Source of the DNA: Botryosphaeria dothidea
Taxonomy: Eukaryota > Ascomycota > Dothideomycetes > Botryosphaeriales > Botryosphaeriaceae
Direction: 5' to 3'
Assembly (NCBI GenBank): GCA_011503125.2
Contig: WWBZ02000022.1
Location: 372,001 to 436,000, forward strand
Length of the DNA: 64,000 bases
Each line of letters opens with the position of its first letter. Positions within the stretch are counted from its first letter, which is position 1. This document shows, piece by piece, positions 55,220 to 64,000 of this stretch. A program made the position numbers and the translations under genes. The notes below the pieces were generated by a model that saw only the letters and a list, made by a program, of their open reading frames with translations, made no database searches and was not told the origin of the DNA.

Positions 55220-56526
55220 GTCGACTTCTGCTGGGCGCACCTGGAGGAGTGAAAGGTCCCCGAATCGGCTGGAAAATGGCTGAAGTAGAGTAGATCGAGG
55301 GCCAGTGACGTCTATAAAGCATGCGGGAAGGTTGGGATGGGCGCCGACTTCCCCACTATCGCACAGACGCTGGCCGAGATAAGAGGCTCCGCGATTTACA
55401 GATTCGGCGTCTCTCTTCACAGATTCATGCAGGGCCCAGCACGTCACGATGGCGTACGAGTTGTGGCGGTCGCAAAGATCAAGACTTCCAACGCGCAAGC
55501 GATGGAGATAGTCTGGGTGAAGAGAAGAAGAAACACCATGGTGTCAGGAGGGCGAAGTATGATGCGATTGATGGAGGCTAATCACGGATGCGAGGACGCG
55601 GGGCGCGTCGGTCGCGTCAGTGACCTGGTCAACTGACGTTTTAGGGCGACGGTGGCGTCCTGACCCTGACTTGGGCCGGGGGTGCGCCCTTCCGCGTCGT
55701 CGGGTAGCTGCAGCGGGCATGTCCAGCCAACAGATGCACCCACCAGAAGCCAGTGGTGATAGCAGGCCAAGTCTTTGACAAGCGAGAAAGGCCCTCGCTT
55801 GGATAGGTGTCCAAAAGCATCCAGGGCACCGAAAGGTACTCAAGGAAAATCACATGATCATGTCTCATTCCGAAAAGGGCATCTTCGTGTGTAGTGATAA
55901 CTTCGAACGTCGCATGATATACCAAATGTGCACCAAGCGAGCTAAGCGCGGCGGGCACACAAAGCAAGCGCCAGTGGCGTTCTAGTGGCCAATCCAGGAA
56001 GGCACTCTTGCAGCCAGCCCAGGCAGTTACCCGCCAAGACTATAAGCAGCCTTGGTCCGCATTCCTTTTGGTGACCATAGCTCCAGCAGCAGCGAAGTCA
56101 CTAGAGAGCTGCCAATGAGAGACGCCGATATGTTCAGCCGTGATGGGGTTCGCAGAACAGATGGCTTGACGGCTAGAGCTCGAAGCGGCTGGCCGAGGTC
56201 CCTTTGCGCGATAAGATCATCTCGTCGACTGCTCCATCCGGCATCGACGCGTGGGTGGTAATTGGGCGGGGCAGAGCCAGTGGTTGTGTACTCACTTCCC
56301 GAATCAGCCTTCCCGTCGCGGGATCGCCCAAAAGTGAGCTGAGACAAGAAGAAGAGAGTTGAGTAAGCTCCCCGTGGCTTGTTCCTGTCTTTCCGCGCTC
56401 CCCCGCAACCACAACACACAACACAACACACACACCGCCCCGAGCTCGGGAAGCTTTGACAACACCACAACCACCACCATTTTCTTCACCATCCATCCCA
56501 CCCGCCATCATCGTCAATTCGCAACA
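55220..56526. other. divergent spacer, 1.3 kb
   Basis: Between the MFS transporter and the EXPERA-like gene. Several minus-strand ORFs are Arg/Ser-rich noise. A CA-rich run (56410-56450) lies in the leader of the downstream gene. No gene supported. Confidence 0.45.
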
Positions 56527-57423
56527 ATGGTTTCCACCCGCAGCCACCCCTCCGCCTTCCCACCCCCCGAGCTGGCCTCGCCCACAAAGTCGCCCTCCAA
56601 GCGCGGCGCCTCACGCGCCTCATCCACCGCGCCACCCGTCGCCCAGCCCAGCAACACCATCACCACCACATCGCCCACCACCTCCGCCCTCGCGACCACC
56701 ACCACCTCGTCCGCATGGACTCACACGCCCTCGAACCTCACGCTCGCCTGGCTCGCCCTCTCGCTCCCGCTCGTCATCTGGGACACGGGCTACGTGCTGC
56801 TGCGGCCGCACAGCATGCCGGGCGGCTCGCTGCACTGGCCGCTGTGGCAGCCGTACGCGCTGTACGGCACCGTCGACCACGTTTACGGCTTCCCGGCCTG
56901 GGAGCGCGGCGACGGCTTCGGCGCCGCGCAGGGCACGCTGAACGCCGTCGAGACGGCCATGTACCTCGCGTACCTGGGCATCGTCTACGCGCGCGGCACC
57001 CAGCGCTCCGGCGTGCAAGGCAGGGGCGCGCCCGACAAGGAGAAAGTGGGCAAGCTTGGCGGCGCGCGGGTCTTGGGCGGCCGGATCGCCGCCCAGGCCG
57101 TCGTGCTGGCGTTCGCCGCGAGCGTCATGACGCTGAGCAAGACGGTGCTGTACTGGCTGAACGAGGCGTGGAGCGGCTTCGACAACGTCGGCCACAACGA
57201 CCTCACGAGCCTGACCTTCTTGTGGATCATTCCGAAGTGAGTAATCATATTTTCTTCTTCAAGCGGGAATGCGTTCTGCGTGCAAAGTGCTAATGATTTT
57301 GTGTGTGAACGTAGCGGCCTGTGGCTCATTTTCCCGACCTACATGATCTATGTCTTCGGCGGGGAGATCGTGCAAGGCTTGGAAGCAGCCGGTGCCGCGG
57401 CGTCGAGCAAGAAGTCGCAATGA
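56527..57423 (+). CDS. multi-pass membrane protein, EXPERA/EBP-like (uncertain)
   Basis: Exons 56527..57236 and 57315..57423; 272 aa. The 78-base intron (GTGAGT...TAG) joins WIIPN to GLWLIFPTYMIYVFGGE. The N-terminal 65 residues are Ser/Thr/Pro-rich. Four or five hydrophobic segments follow: LTLAWLALSLPLVIWDTGYV, YALYGTVDHVYGFPAW, LNAVETAMYLAYLGIVYA, RIAAQAVVLAFAASVMTL and GLWLIFPTYMIYVFGG. The spacing of acidic and aromatic residues in helices (WDTGYVLLRPHSMPGG, VDHVYG, NAVET) recalls the EXPERA fold of sterol isomerase and sigma-2 receptor proteins. That is inference; the product is best treated as an uncharacterised ER-type membrane protein conserved in filamentous fungi. Confidence 0.78.
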
Positions 57424-57592
57424 GTGGTTCAGAGTTGCACAATACGCCTTGCGGCTCTGTAAATGTGTTTATACAAAACGCCTGTTATTTTTTGTATCCT
57501 TTGCTATCGAGCCACGATGAAGAGCACAGATGAATGATACCCTTTTCTCACTCCCAAACAAAAACAAAACCAAAACGCCCTACTCGGATCCC

Positions 57593-58242
57593 TCATGACC
57601 CACATCCAAACCCATCAAGCCTTTTAAACTGCTGCAGAGCGTCCTCTACGGGCTGCCGCTCCGCATCCTGTGCAGCTTTCAGGTCATCCAGCGTCTTCAT
57701 GGTGATATCTGCTTGCCCGAGCGCCATGAGGGCGCCCACAACGTCGCCATTGCCGTTGACGGTGGTGGTGGTGTCGGTGAAGGTTTTGATGTACTTGCCG
57801 ACGTCGAGGTCCTGCCAATCAAGGCCGTAGCGAAGCTTGAGGGACCGGCAGAGGAAGGCCGCCTCCATATTCTGGACATTCAGCCGCTGGTTGAGCTCCT
57901 GGATCGAACGAAAAGAATCAGTCAATCTTGTTCCAGCGCGTCTCGAACCGTAGAGGAAACTCTTACCTCGAGACGAGCGACGGCGCGGATGATGGCAAAC
58001 CGATCGTCGTTCTGTCCAGGATTGTTCTGTACGGAATTCAGGTGGACTTGGATCAGATCATGGCAGCGGATTCGAGCCGCCCGCATGCGGGTGTAAATGT
58101 CGAAGCGAAGGTCGATCCAGGCCCTCAGTTGACCTTGGATGTAGTTCTTCGAGCCCGGGTGAGAGCAGTCGCCGTCCTCGATCGCTCGAAGCCATGCGTT
58201 GACGCTCTCGGTAAGCGAAGGGGCTCTGTTGCTGGGCGACAT
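57593..58242 (-). CDS. orphan two-exon protein, 193 aa
   Basis: Exons 58242..57967 and 57898..57593. The 68-base intron (GTAAGA, branch ATTGACTGA, acceptor CAG) is in phase and joins VARLE to ELNQRLN. The start is the first true ATG (MSPSNRAPSLTESVNAWLRA). Mostly helical and charged (GQLRAWIDLRFDIYTRMRAA, AAFLCRSLKLRYGLDWQDLD), without membrane segment, signal or cysteine motif. The C-terminus ends FKRLDGFGCGS. No family recognised; a good spliced ORF with normal composition makes it likely real. Confidence 0.65.
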
Positions 58243-59067
58243 CAGGATGCACTGCGCAAGGGTCAATATGGATGGTACTACAAGACAATGTACTGTCTCA
58301 AGTACCGTGTAATGGGTGACTGGAACTAAAGATGCTTTCCTGTGTGGATGGATGGTTTGTTTGTAGATGAAAGTACAAGCAGCTTCATTTTAATAGCCCT
58401 GAGCGTGCAGAGTACACAGGAAGGAGCGAAAGTCGAGCGCTACTCCTCCGTGGAGTATGCCATGAGCTGACTTGAATAGTGTGTTTGTGAGAAGTGACGC
58501 TGGGTTCACGGCGGGAAAGAACCACAGGCAAGAGACACGCTGCAGCAGGAGACGGAAGCCGCACACCTGCACCACTCTCCTATGTGCAAGTCGGTCCGGA
58601 CAGCATTGTAATAGCCAGCGCGGATATGTATAAGAAGTTGTAGCATGCGTCGGGGTCAAAGTGTTTAGATACATCCACGTCCGGACGAATGCTTCAACTC
58701 GCCACACGAGGGGCGCACGGCGATGGTTTTGAGCCTTAAACTGTCGAGATATCCGCAGCGACGGCTTAATCAACTTGTAAATTAGACTAGGAGGCTCGTG
58801 AATGCTTGATATATCATAGACACGATTACATCTCAACAAACACCATCCGTGGTGCCATTTCACGTTCTCCATTTTGAAGATCTCTTTAGCATACATAGTT
58901 GATCGGATTAGAGGTATCAGCCGATAGAGCATTACATGTTACGTATGATTCCTGATCTATCTCCGGTTTATACGTATTTTATCATAAATCACTTTTCGCC
59001 CATCCATCGTCATTCTGCCATTACCGACCCCACTTTCCCACCAACGCCACAGTAAATTCTTTTTTCA
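58243..59067. other. spacer with inverted-repeat copy D
   Basis: 825 bases, AT-rich toward 58800-59060. It contains the most decayed copy of the dispersed inverted repeat (58634-58700). The 180-codon minus-strand ORF through it begins with a non-conserved sequence and reads across the repeat, so it is not credited. Confidence 0.5.
58634..58700. repeat. dispersed inverted repeat, copy D (decayed left arm)
   Basis: Right arm 58678-58700 is CGTCCGGACGAATGCTTCAA plus CTC, an excellent match to the family. Left arm 58634-58657 (GAAGTTGTAGCATGCGTCGG...) matches it at about 16 of 23 positions. Loop about 20 bases and again beginning with AAAGTGT, as AAATGT and TAAGTGT do in copies A and C. Confidence 0.65.
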
Positions 59068-62000
59068 TCATTGGTCGTACACTCCAAATAAAGGCACCGC
59101 TGAATCGCTGATCCCCTGTACCGCCGCCTCGCCCTGCATCCGCGGGCTCCCCACGGCCGGCGTGTTGCTGGGCCATGCCCAAAGCGCGTCGAAGTCGATA
59201 TGCTCCTCCCCGCCCGACGAGCCGTCCTCACTCCTGATACTCGGTATCCCGCCCATGCTGTCCAATGCGTTCAAGTCCAGCAGGTTCGATAGCGAAAGGT
59301 TGCGCGACAGGGTCGGCGGCGCGCCCGAGAAGTTGCTGCCGGCCGGCGATGGGGCCATGGCGGCGCCGGAGGGACCAACGGCGTTGTGGGGGGTTGATCC
59401 ACCGACGGGAGTGGTGATGGTGGGACTGAGGGCTGTGGAGGGGATTTGGTGTTGTGCGGGTTGATTGAGGTCGGGGTTATTGGGAACTTGAGCAATAGGT
59501 CCCATGTTTCCGGGGAAGTTCGCTGTCTGCTGGTAAGACCGCTGATAGTGCTGAGGCTCGGATGATACGGAAGGCCTCGGTGCCGCGCCGGGAAATTGCT
59601 GCTGTGTTGGAGTGGGCTGGTTCATAGATCCCATAAGGTTGGCTGGAGATGGCTGCGGTCGACGCCGGCGTTCTCGCTGTTGATTGACGACTTCTCTGAA
59701 GGTCTCGAGAATATGGAAGAGGCGTGAGGCTTGTTGGTCGCACTCAGCGCAGTAGGCCATGATGTTGATGGCATTGTTAATACACACGTCGGCTTCACGG
59801 CTGATATACAGGCCGGCGAACTCGTTGGCCAAAAGAACGAGTGCCGATGCAAAGAGGAAGTACATGACAGCGGGGTTGCGGCGGGGGAGGTACCCGGCCT
59901 CAAATGCCGCTTCGGTGAGGACAATGCTATGCGAGGATGCTATCACGCACGCCTCGCTGAACTTTTCCATGCGTGGGTACTTGTTCCGCGCGTGTATATT
60001 GGATCCGTGGTGGCCCATCTCCTTCTGTGTCTCGGCGTTCATGATGTACAAGAAGAACGGCCTGGTGAGAAGGATGATCGAGTGGCAATAGAAAAGATTA
60101 ACGTGAAGAACTGCAATACCCTGGCTAGGGCAGGCAGACGGCGCTTGTCGCCAGTGCAGTTGAGGTGCTAAGGCTTTTGGCCACAGCTTGCAAACGTCGG
60201 CTATTTCTTGAGCAAGGCGGGTGCTGATCTTCCGCTGCTGATAAACTTCTTTAAGAACCCTTCCAATGACGGAACAACTTCGAACAGCTGCTTCAAGAGC
60301 ACTGGCATTTGTTTTCCCCTGATTGATGGTGGTCTGGAAAGCTGAGTCGAATCCGAATGTGTCATGTTCCTCAGGTTGGGCCGGGCGAAGGGTGTCACCG
60401 CTGCAGTCATCCTCTGATATTGCAACAGGTCTACCAAGAGAGAATGATAGGAATCGATCCATTACGAAAAGCGAACGCCACAGATTTCGCCTCGCATATT
60501 GTTCGTCTTGGCCAAAAATGACCATAGTTTCTTCGCGATGGAGTCCGAGAGCATAGGCCGAGCGCACAGCCATGCCTTCGCAGAGTCAGCAACTGAATAG
60601 AATGATCCAAAGGTCTTCTACATACCAAGCAGAGCAAAAGCTGTGTTCCTCTTAGACTTGACCAACATGTAGTAAGCCATCAAGAGCAATGCCTGGACAG
60701 ACCAGAAATCGGCATCCTCGAACCCGTGCAAAGGATCATTGAGACTCTTGGCATTCATGTAGAATACCTCAGCCCTATCTGGATGGTCTCGGTGAAGCTT
60801 GTCAATGATAGCCGCGTCTGGGGTCCCTGGACGAGGAGTTGCCAGCATAAGCCCTATCGCAAACACAAGGTTCAGTAGACACAGCCAGGGGGCTTCGGTA
60901 GTCAGCGGATCCGAGTAACAACGCTCCAATGCGGCGGTGAAAGCATGCCTTTCGAAGATCTGAAGGAAGCCATGGGTATTCACAAAGAAAGACTCAACAA
61001 GAATGTAAGCAGTCCTCTTGTCCGGCAACAGATGGGTGTGCCTCATTGTGGCTGATAGCGAGAAGGGGATTTCCGTGATCTTGTGTCTTCGTGGATCGGT
61101 CGTAAATGCTGATGGTCCAGCGACATTCTCCACCATCATCCGAAGCAGCTGGAGAAAAGACAACGATGCGGCGTCCCCCACATACAGTAACCTCCCAGTC
61201 GGATCCTGCAGCATCCGCATCTGGGAGTATACGACGGCTTCCTCGTCATTACCATCCGTGCTAGCAGTATTCGAGGTACCATGAGGCTTAGGAACCTCTT
61301 CCACACGGGTGGCGAAATGCTGAAGAGATCTGGCGGCAGCCTCGGCCGCCGCAATGGCATCGGGCTCAAACGTCGGAGCTAGGGGATCGGGGGCCTTTGA
61401 TGGGACATGGTCTGGACGGTTTTGAGTTTCTTGTGATCGGAAGAGTGGCCTTGTCTGTTGCGGTGATGCGACGGAAGACCTCTGGACGATTGGCGAGCGC
61501 TGGTGGTTGCCATTCACGGCAGCGCCATCCTTTACGGTTTCACCAGCACCACTGGGCTGGCTCGGAGTATTCGCAGTAGCATTTTCTGTTTGGAGCTTCT
61601 TGGAGGGCGGGCCGTCGCCTGGTGCGTCTCCATCCCGGTCGATGTAGGTGCAGGTAAACTTGCGCTACGAACAATGAATGAGTGAGAGGGCATCCCACCA
61701 CAGGAGCAAGCTTCAGTACCTTTTCACATGTGTTGCAAGGGTACAGGCCGTTGCACTGCGGTGGCAGTTAGCGATGAGTTCTGCTGGTGGTGCTGTGGCC
61801 AACTGAAGGTCGATGCCGCGTGGTGGTCAGCGGCCACACAGCCTCAACAGGCCAATCTCTAGCAATATTCACACGGGCGACATGACACGCACGAACTCGG
61901 ACGACAAGAACCTCGACGCGAGGAGCGACCGACGACGCGCGGGTCGGGCATGGCCTGAGAAGGTTGGGCCAGGGTAGCGCTCATATTTGAGCAGGCCGAA

Positions 62001-62220
62001 GACGGGGAGCATGGAGAATGATCCACGCCGCTTGGCGGATGAGGCGGCATTGCATAATGAGGAAGCCGGGAAGGGATCTGGGGACGGAGACGGAGGCGGA
62101 AGTGGAAGCAGGCGCTGAGGGCTCGTGGAATTGGCTCACCTTCTGCTTCCGGCGTTTGCAGACCTCGCAGGCCTGAGCCGTCCGCTGACGCTGCTCGGGC
62201 GGCACTTTTGGGCGTGTCAT
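59068..62220 (-). CDS. Zn2Cys6 transcription factor with finger split by introns
   Basis: Exons 62220..62140, 61755..61720, 61664..60626 and 60575..59068; 887 aa. Introns are 384, 55 and 50 bases. Joined, residues 18-44 read ACEVCKRRKQKCNGLYPCNT then CEKRKFTC, a C-x2-C-x6-C-x5-C-x2-C-x6-C cluster; each of the two first introns cuts inside it, and exon 2 is only 36 bases. A disordered linker (to about residue 150) leads to the regulatory domain: LLRMMVENVAGPSAF, TAYILVESFFVNTHGFLQIF, ALLLMAYYMLVKSKRNTAF, MAVRSAYALGLHRE, ARRNLWRSLFVMDRFLSFSL GRP, the classic fungal_trans block. A Gln/Pro/Ser-rich tail ends in an acidic patch (EDGSSGGEEHIDFDALWAW) that may activate transcription. Divergent from the CoA-transferase gene, which it might regulate (inference). 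Confidence 0.9.
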
Positions 62221-62791
62221 GTCGGAGAGGGCGCTGGGTAGTGGACAAATTGCCGGCGGTCGATGTCACGCACTGGTGGATCTTCGGATAGGCGCAGTGA
62301 GGAGAGCAAAGCCGCAGCTGAAGCGTCGGATGCTGTCACGGCGACACGGGACGGCGCTGCTGCACCCCGCGGTGGGGACCGATGACCAGAAACAGGCACG
62401 CAAGCAGTCCGGACGCGTCTCTGGCCAGCCGGGAGCCCTGCGAGTTGCAGCGGGCGGTGATCGGAGATTGGAGAGGAGAGGCTGCTGTGGTGTCGCGTCC
62501 TTGGCGCTCGCCAGCCGTCGGGTGCCGCACCGTGACTGCTCAGCCCTACCCGTTGTCCTACGCCGTCGCACTGCGCCAACCCGACAACCCCGTCCATCGT
62601 GCCATCATGGCGCCCTTTCTTAATACCCGCCGCTGCCAGTGCCGCGGCCCTTCCGATCAGTTGACGCTTACCTGCGGGATATACGCGCCCCTCTCCCGCC
62701 CGCCCTCCCTCCGTCGCGACATCTATAACCCTCCTCCTGCCTGCCATCCTGCCCCCGCACCACCATAGCACTACCAGCCGCTAGCGAAGAG
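62221..62791. promoter_or_regulatory. divergent promoter, Zn2Cys6 factor / CoA-transferase
   Basis: 571 GC-rich bases. Overlapping ORFs on both strands are judged spurious. No TATA box seen. Confidence 0.45.
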
Positions 62792-64000
62792 ATGGCTACT
62801 ACGAACGGAGCCCCGAGTGGCGTTTCCACCGCCAATGGACACTCCAAGAGTTCCTATTCCATGGAGGCCGAGACACGGAAGTCATTGTCAAGCCTGCTCC
62901 AGCTCGCAAAGACCCAGATTCCTATCGAATGCAAGGACATAATCGAGAAAACTACTTTCACAACGGCCAACACCGGGAGCCCGTACTTTCCCTGCCCGTT
63001 CAAGGAGACCGAGGCAACGTCGGCATTGAAGGCGGTCGAGGCGGGCATGGCGGCAGCGATAGCGAACTTAGTCTACGGCGAGAAGGAGAGAAAGATCACC
63101 GTTGATCTCGATCGCGCATCATCTTTCCTTTTCTCCGCATATCTCTCCACGGTTGACGGCATGAACAAGGCGCATCTGAACGTCAAGTCCAAGTTGAAAG
63201 GTTTGCGCATTCACGACGCAGCGAGAGCCATTGACTAACGATCCGTAGATACCGACCTTCTCCAAGCACAGTCTATCCTCTACCGGCGGCTATCTGCCAA
63301 TCTGTACGAAACCAAGAAACCTGGCGAATATTTCCACTTGCACGGCTCTCTTGAAGCGACAGTCGCATTGAACATGATTGGATTAGAAGGACACAGACCG
63401 GATATGACTGACTACATGAAGTGCATAAAACTTATCGAGAGTCACGTCAGAAAGTTCACTGCGGATGAACTGGAGAAGATGAACGCCGAAAAGAAGCAGG
63501 CAGGTGTGACGGCTTTGAAATGGGAGGAGTTCAAGGAGACAAATCATGTAAGAACACTGGTCCGAACTCACCAAATGATTCTAACAGCAACTCCAGGGTA
63601 AGACTTTGTTGCAAGAACCCCCGTGGAGGGTTGAGCAGATAGAGTCCGAGTCTCCGCCGACGCCGTTCCCTGGTCTGTCCTCCGCAGCCCCGAAGCCTCA
63701 AGTACTGGCTGGTATCCGGGTTCTGGAACTTTGTAGGATCATTGCAGGCCCAGCGATGGGTCGTGGATTGTCGGAACATGGCGCGGATGTGATCAAGGTT
63801 ACCTCGCCGAATCTTCCGGATGTGCCTTTCTTCCAGGTGGACGGAAACCTCGGAAAGCATGCTTCGGATCTCAACCTCAAGAAGCCTGAAGATCGCAAAA
63901 TCTTTGAGGAGCTTCTGCAATCTGCGGATGTTATTTTAGATGGATATCGGCCCGGCTCCTTGGAGCGACTTGGATACGGACCAAAGCAGATCATCGAACT
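62792..64000 (+). CDS. CaiB/BaiF family III CoA-transferase, 3' part beyond window
   Basis: Exons 62792..63200, 63249..63547 and 63597 to the window edge; introns 48 and 49 bases (GTTTGC...TAG and GTAAGA...CAG). About 370 residues are visible. The N-terminal 240 residues (ETRKSLSSLLQLAKTQIPIE, SPYFPCPFKETEATSALKAV, YFHLHGSLEATVALNMIGLE) form a fungal-type leading half. The CaiB/BaiF signature follows: LAGIRVLELCRIIAGPAMGR, LSEHGADVIKVTSPNLPDVP, FQVDGNLGKHASDLNLKKPE, LLQSADVILDGYRPGSLERL. This class moves CoA between carboxylic acids or racemises 2-methylacyl-CoA. The catalytic Asp region and C-terminus lie outside, so the exact activity cannot be assigned. Confidence 0.9.

Noticed and set aside
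58390..58932. 180-codon minus-strand ORF
   Set aside because: Reads through inverted-repeat copy D and has no recognisable protein features.
47327..62220. Secondary-metabolite cluster (NmrA-like, MFS transporter, Zn2Cys6 factor)
   Set aside because: No polyketide synthase, NRPS, terpene or other core enzyme, and eIF3g and AKR1 housekeeping genes are interleaved.
62402..62418. AAGCAGTCCGGACGCG near the CoA-transferase promoter
   Set aside because: Shares only the short palindrome TCCGGA region with the repeat family and lacks a second arm.

Overview
The window is nuclear DNA from a filamentous ascomycete (Pezizomycotina). A Dothideomycete is my best guess, but that is inference and not proven here. 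Most genes carry several introns of 48-90 bases with GTRNGT-type donors, CTRAY branch points and YAG acceptors. Intergenic spacers are mostly 0.3-2 kb. Typical fungal families occur: PAS kinase, GH71 alpha-1,3-glucanase, AKR1, ROT1, MTR10, Zn2Cys6 and bZIP regulators, and F-box expansions. There are no rRNA genes, convincing tRNA genes, CRISPR arrays or prokaryotic operons.

Layout. 1-7 kb: 3' truncated PAS-domain kinase (-) and an acidic WGDF/FGDF-motif protein (-). 7.5-12.8 kb: secreted GH71 glucanase (+), a 3.2 kb spacer holding one broken ORF, and a small secreted protein (+). 13.4-17 kb: a hypothetical gene (+) convergent with a GPI-anchored VVGG-repeat wall protein (-). 17.2-20.6 kb: nitronate monooxygenase (-) divergent from a mitochondrial HPPK-DHPS folate enzyme (+). 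20.7-26.1 kb: three F-box-type genes, two of them clear paralogues. 26.1-27 kb: spacer with two copies of a dispersed inverted repeat. 27-33.6 kb: a dense housekeeping block, ROT1 (-), MTHF synthetase FAU1 (+), SmE (-) and MTR10 (+). 34.5-35.4 kb: bZIP factor (+). 35.4-41.7 kb: a gene-poor 6.3 kb region with microsatellites and a decanucleotide repeat. 41.8-45.3 kb: large Zn2Cys6 regulator (+). 45.3-47.3 kb: spacer with Pol III-like boxes and the best inverted-repeat copy. 47.3-55.2 kb: NmrA-like oxidoreductase (-), eIF3g (+), AKR1 (+) and a DHA1-type MFS transporter (-). 56.5-64 kb: EXPERA-like membrane protein (+), an orphan two-exon gene (-), a second Zn2Cys6 regulator (-) and a CaiB/BaiF CoA-transferase (+) cut by the window end.

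The genes do not form one pathway. Several housekeeping pairs are divergent over 360-680 bp (NMO/FOL1, ROT1/FAU1, SmE/MTR10, NmrA/eIF3g, Zn2Cys6/CoA-transferase), so bidirectional promoters are likely. Two folate enzymes (HPPK-DHPS and MTHF synthetase) lie 8 kb apart. I found no biosynthetic core gene, so this is not a secondary-metabolite cluster.

The most notable non-genic signal is a family of four short inverted repeats at 26380, 26617, 46985 and 58634. They share a core GAAGCATTCGTCCGGACG. They look like a MITE-like or hairpin element and are not explained by any gene. Exon coordinates were derived by hand from splice signals and reading-frame agreement; the places where a start codon could not be resolved are stated.
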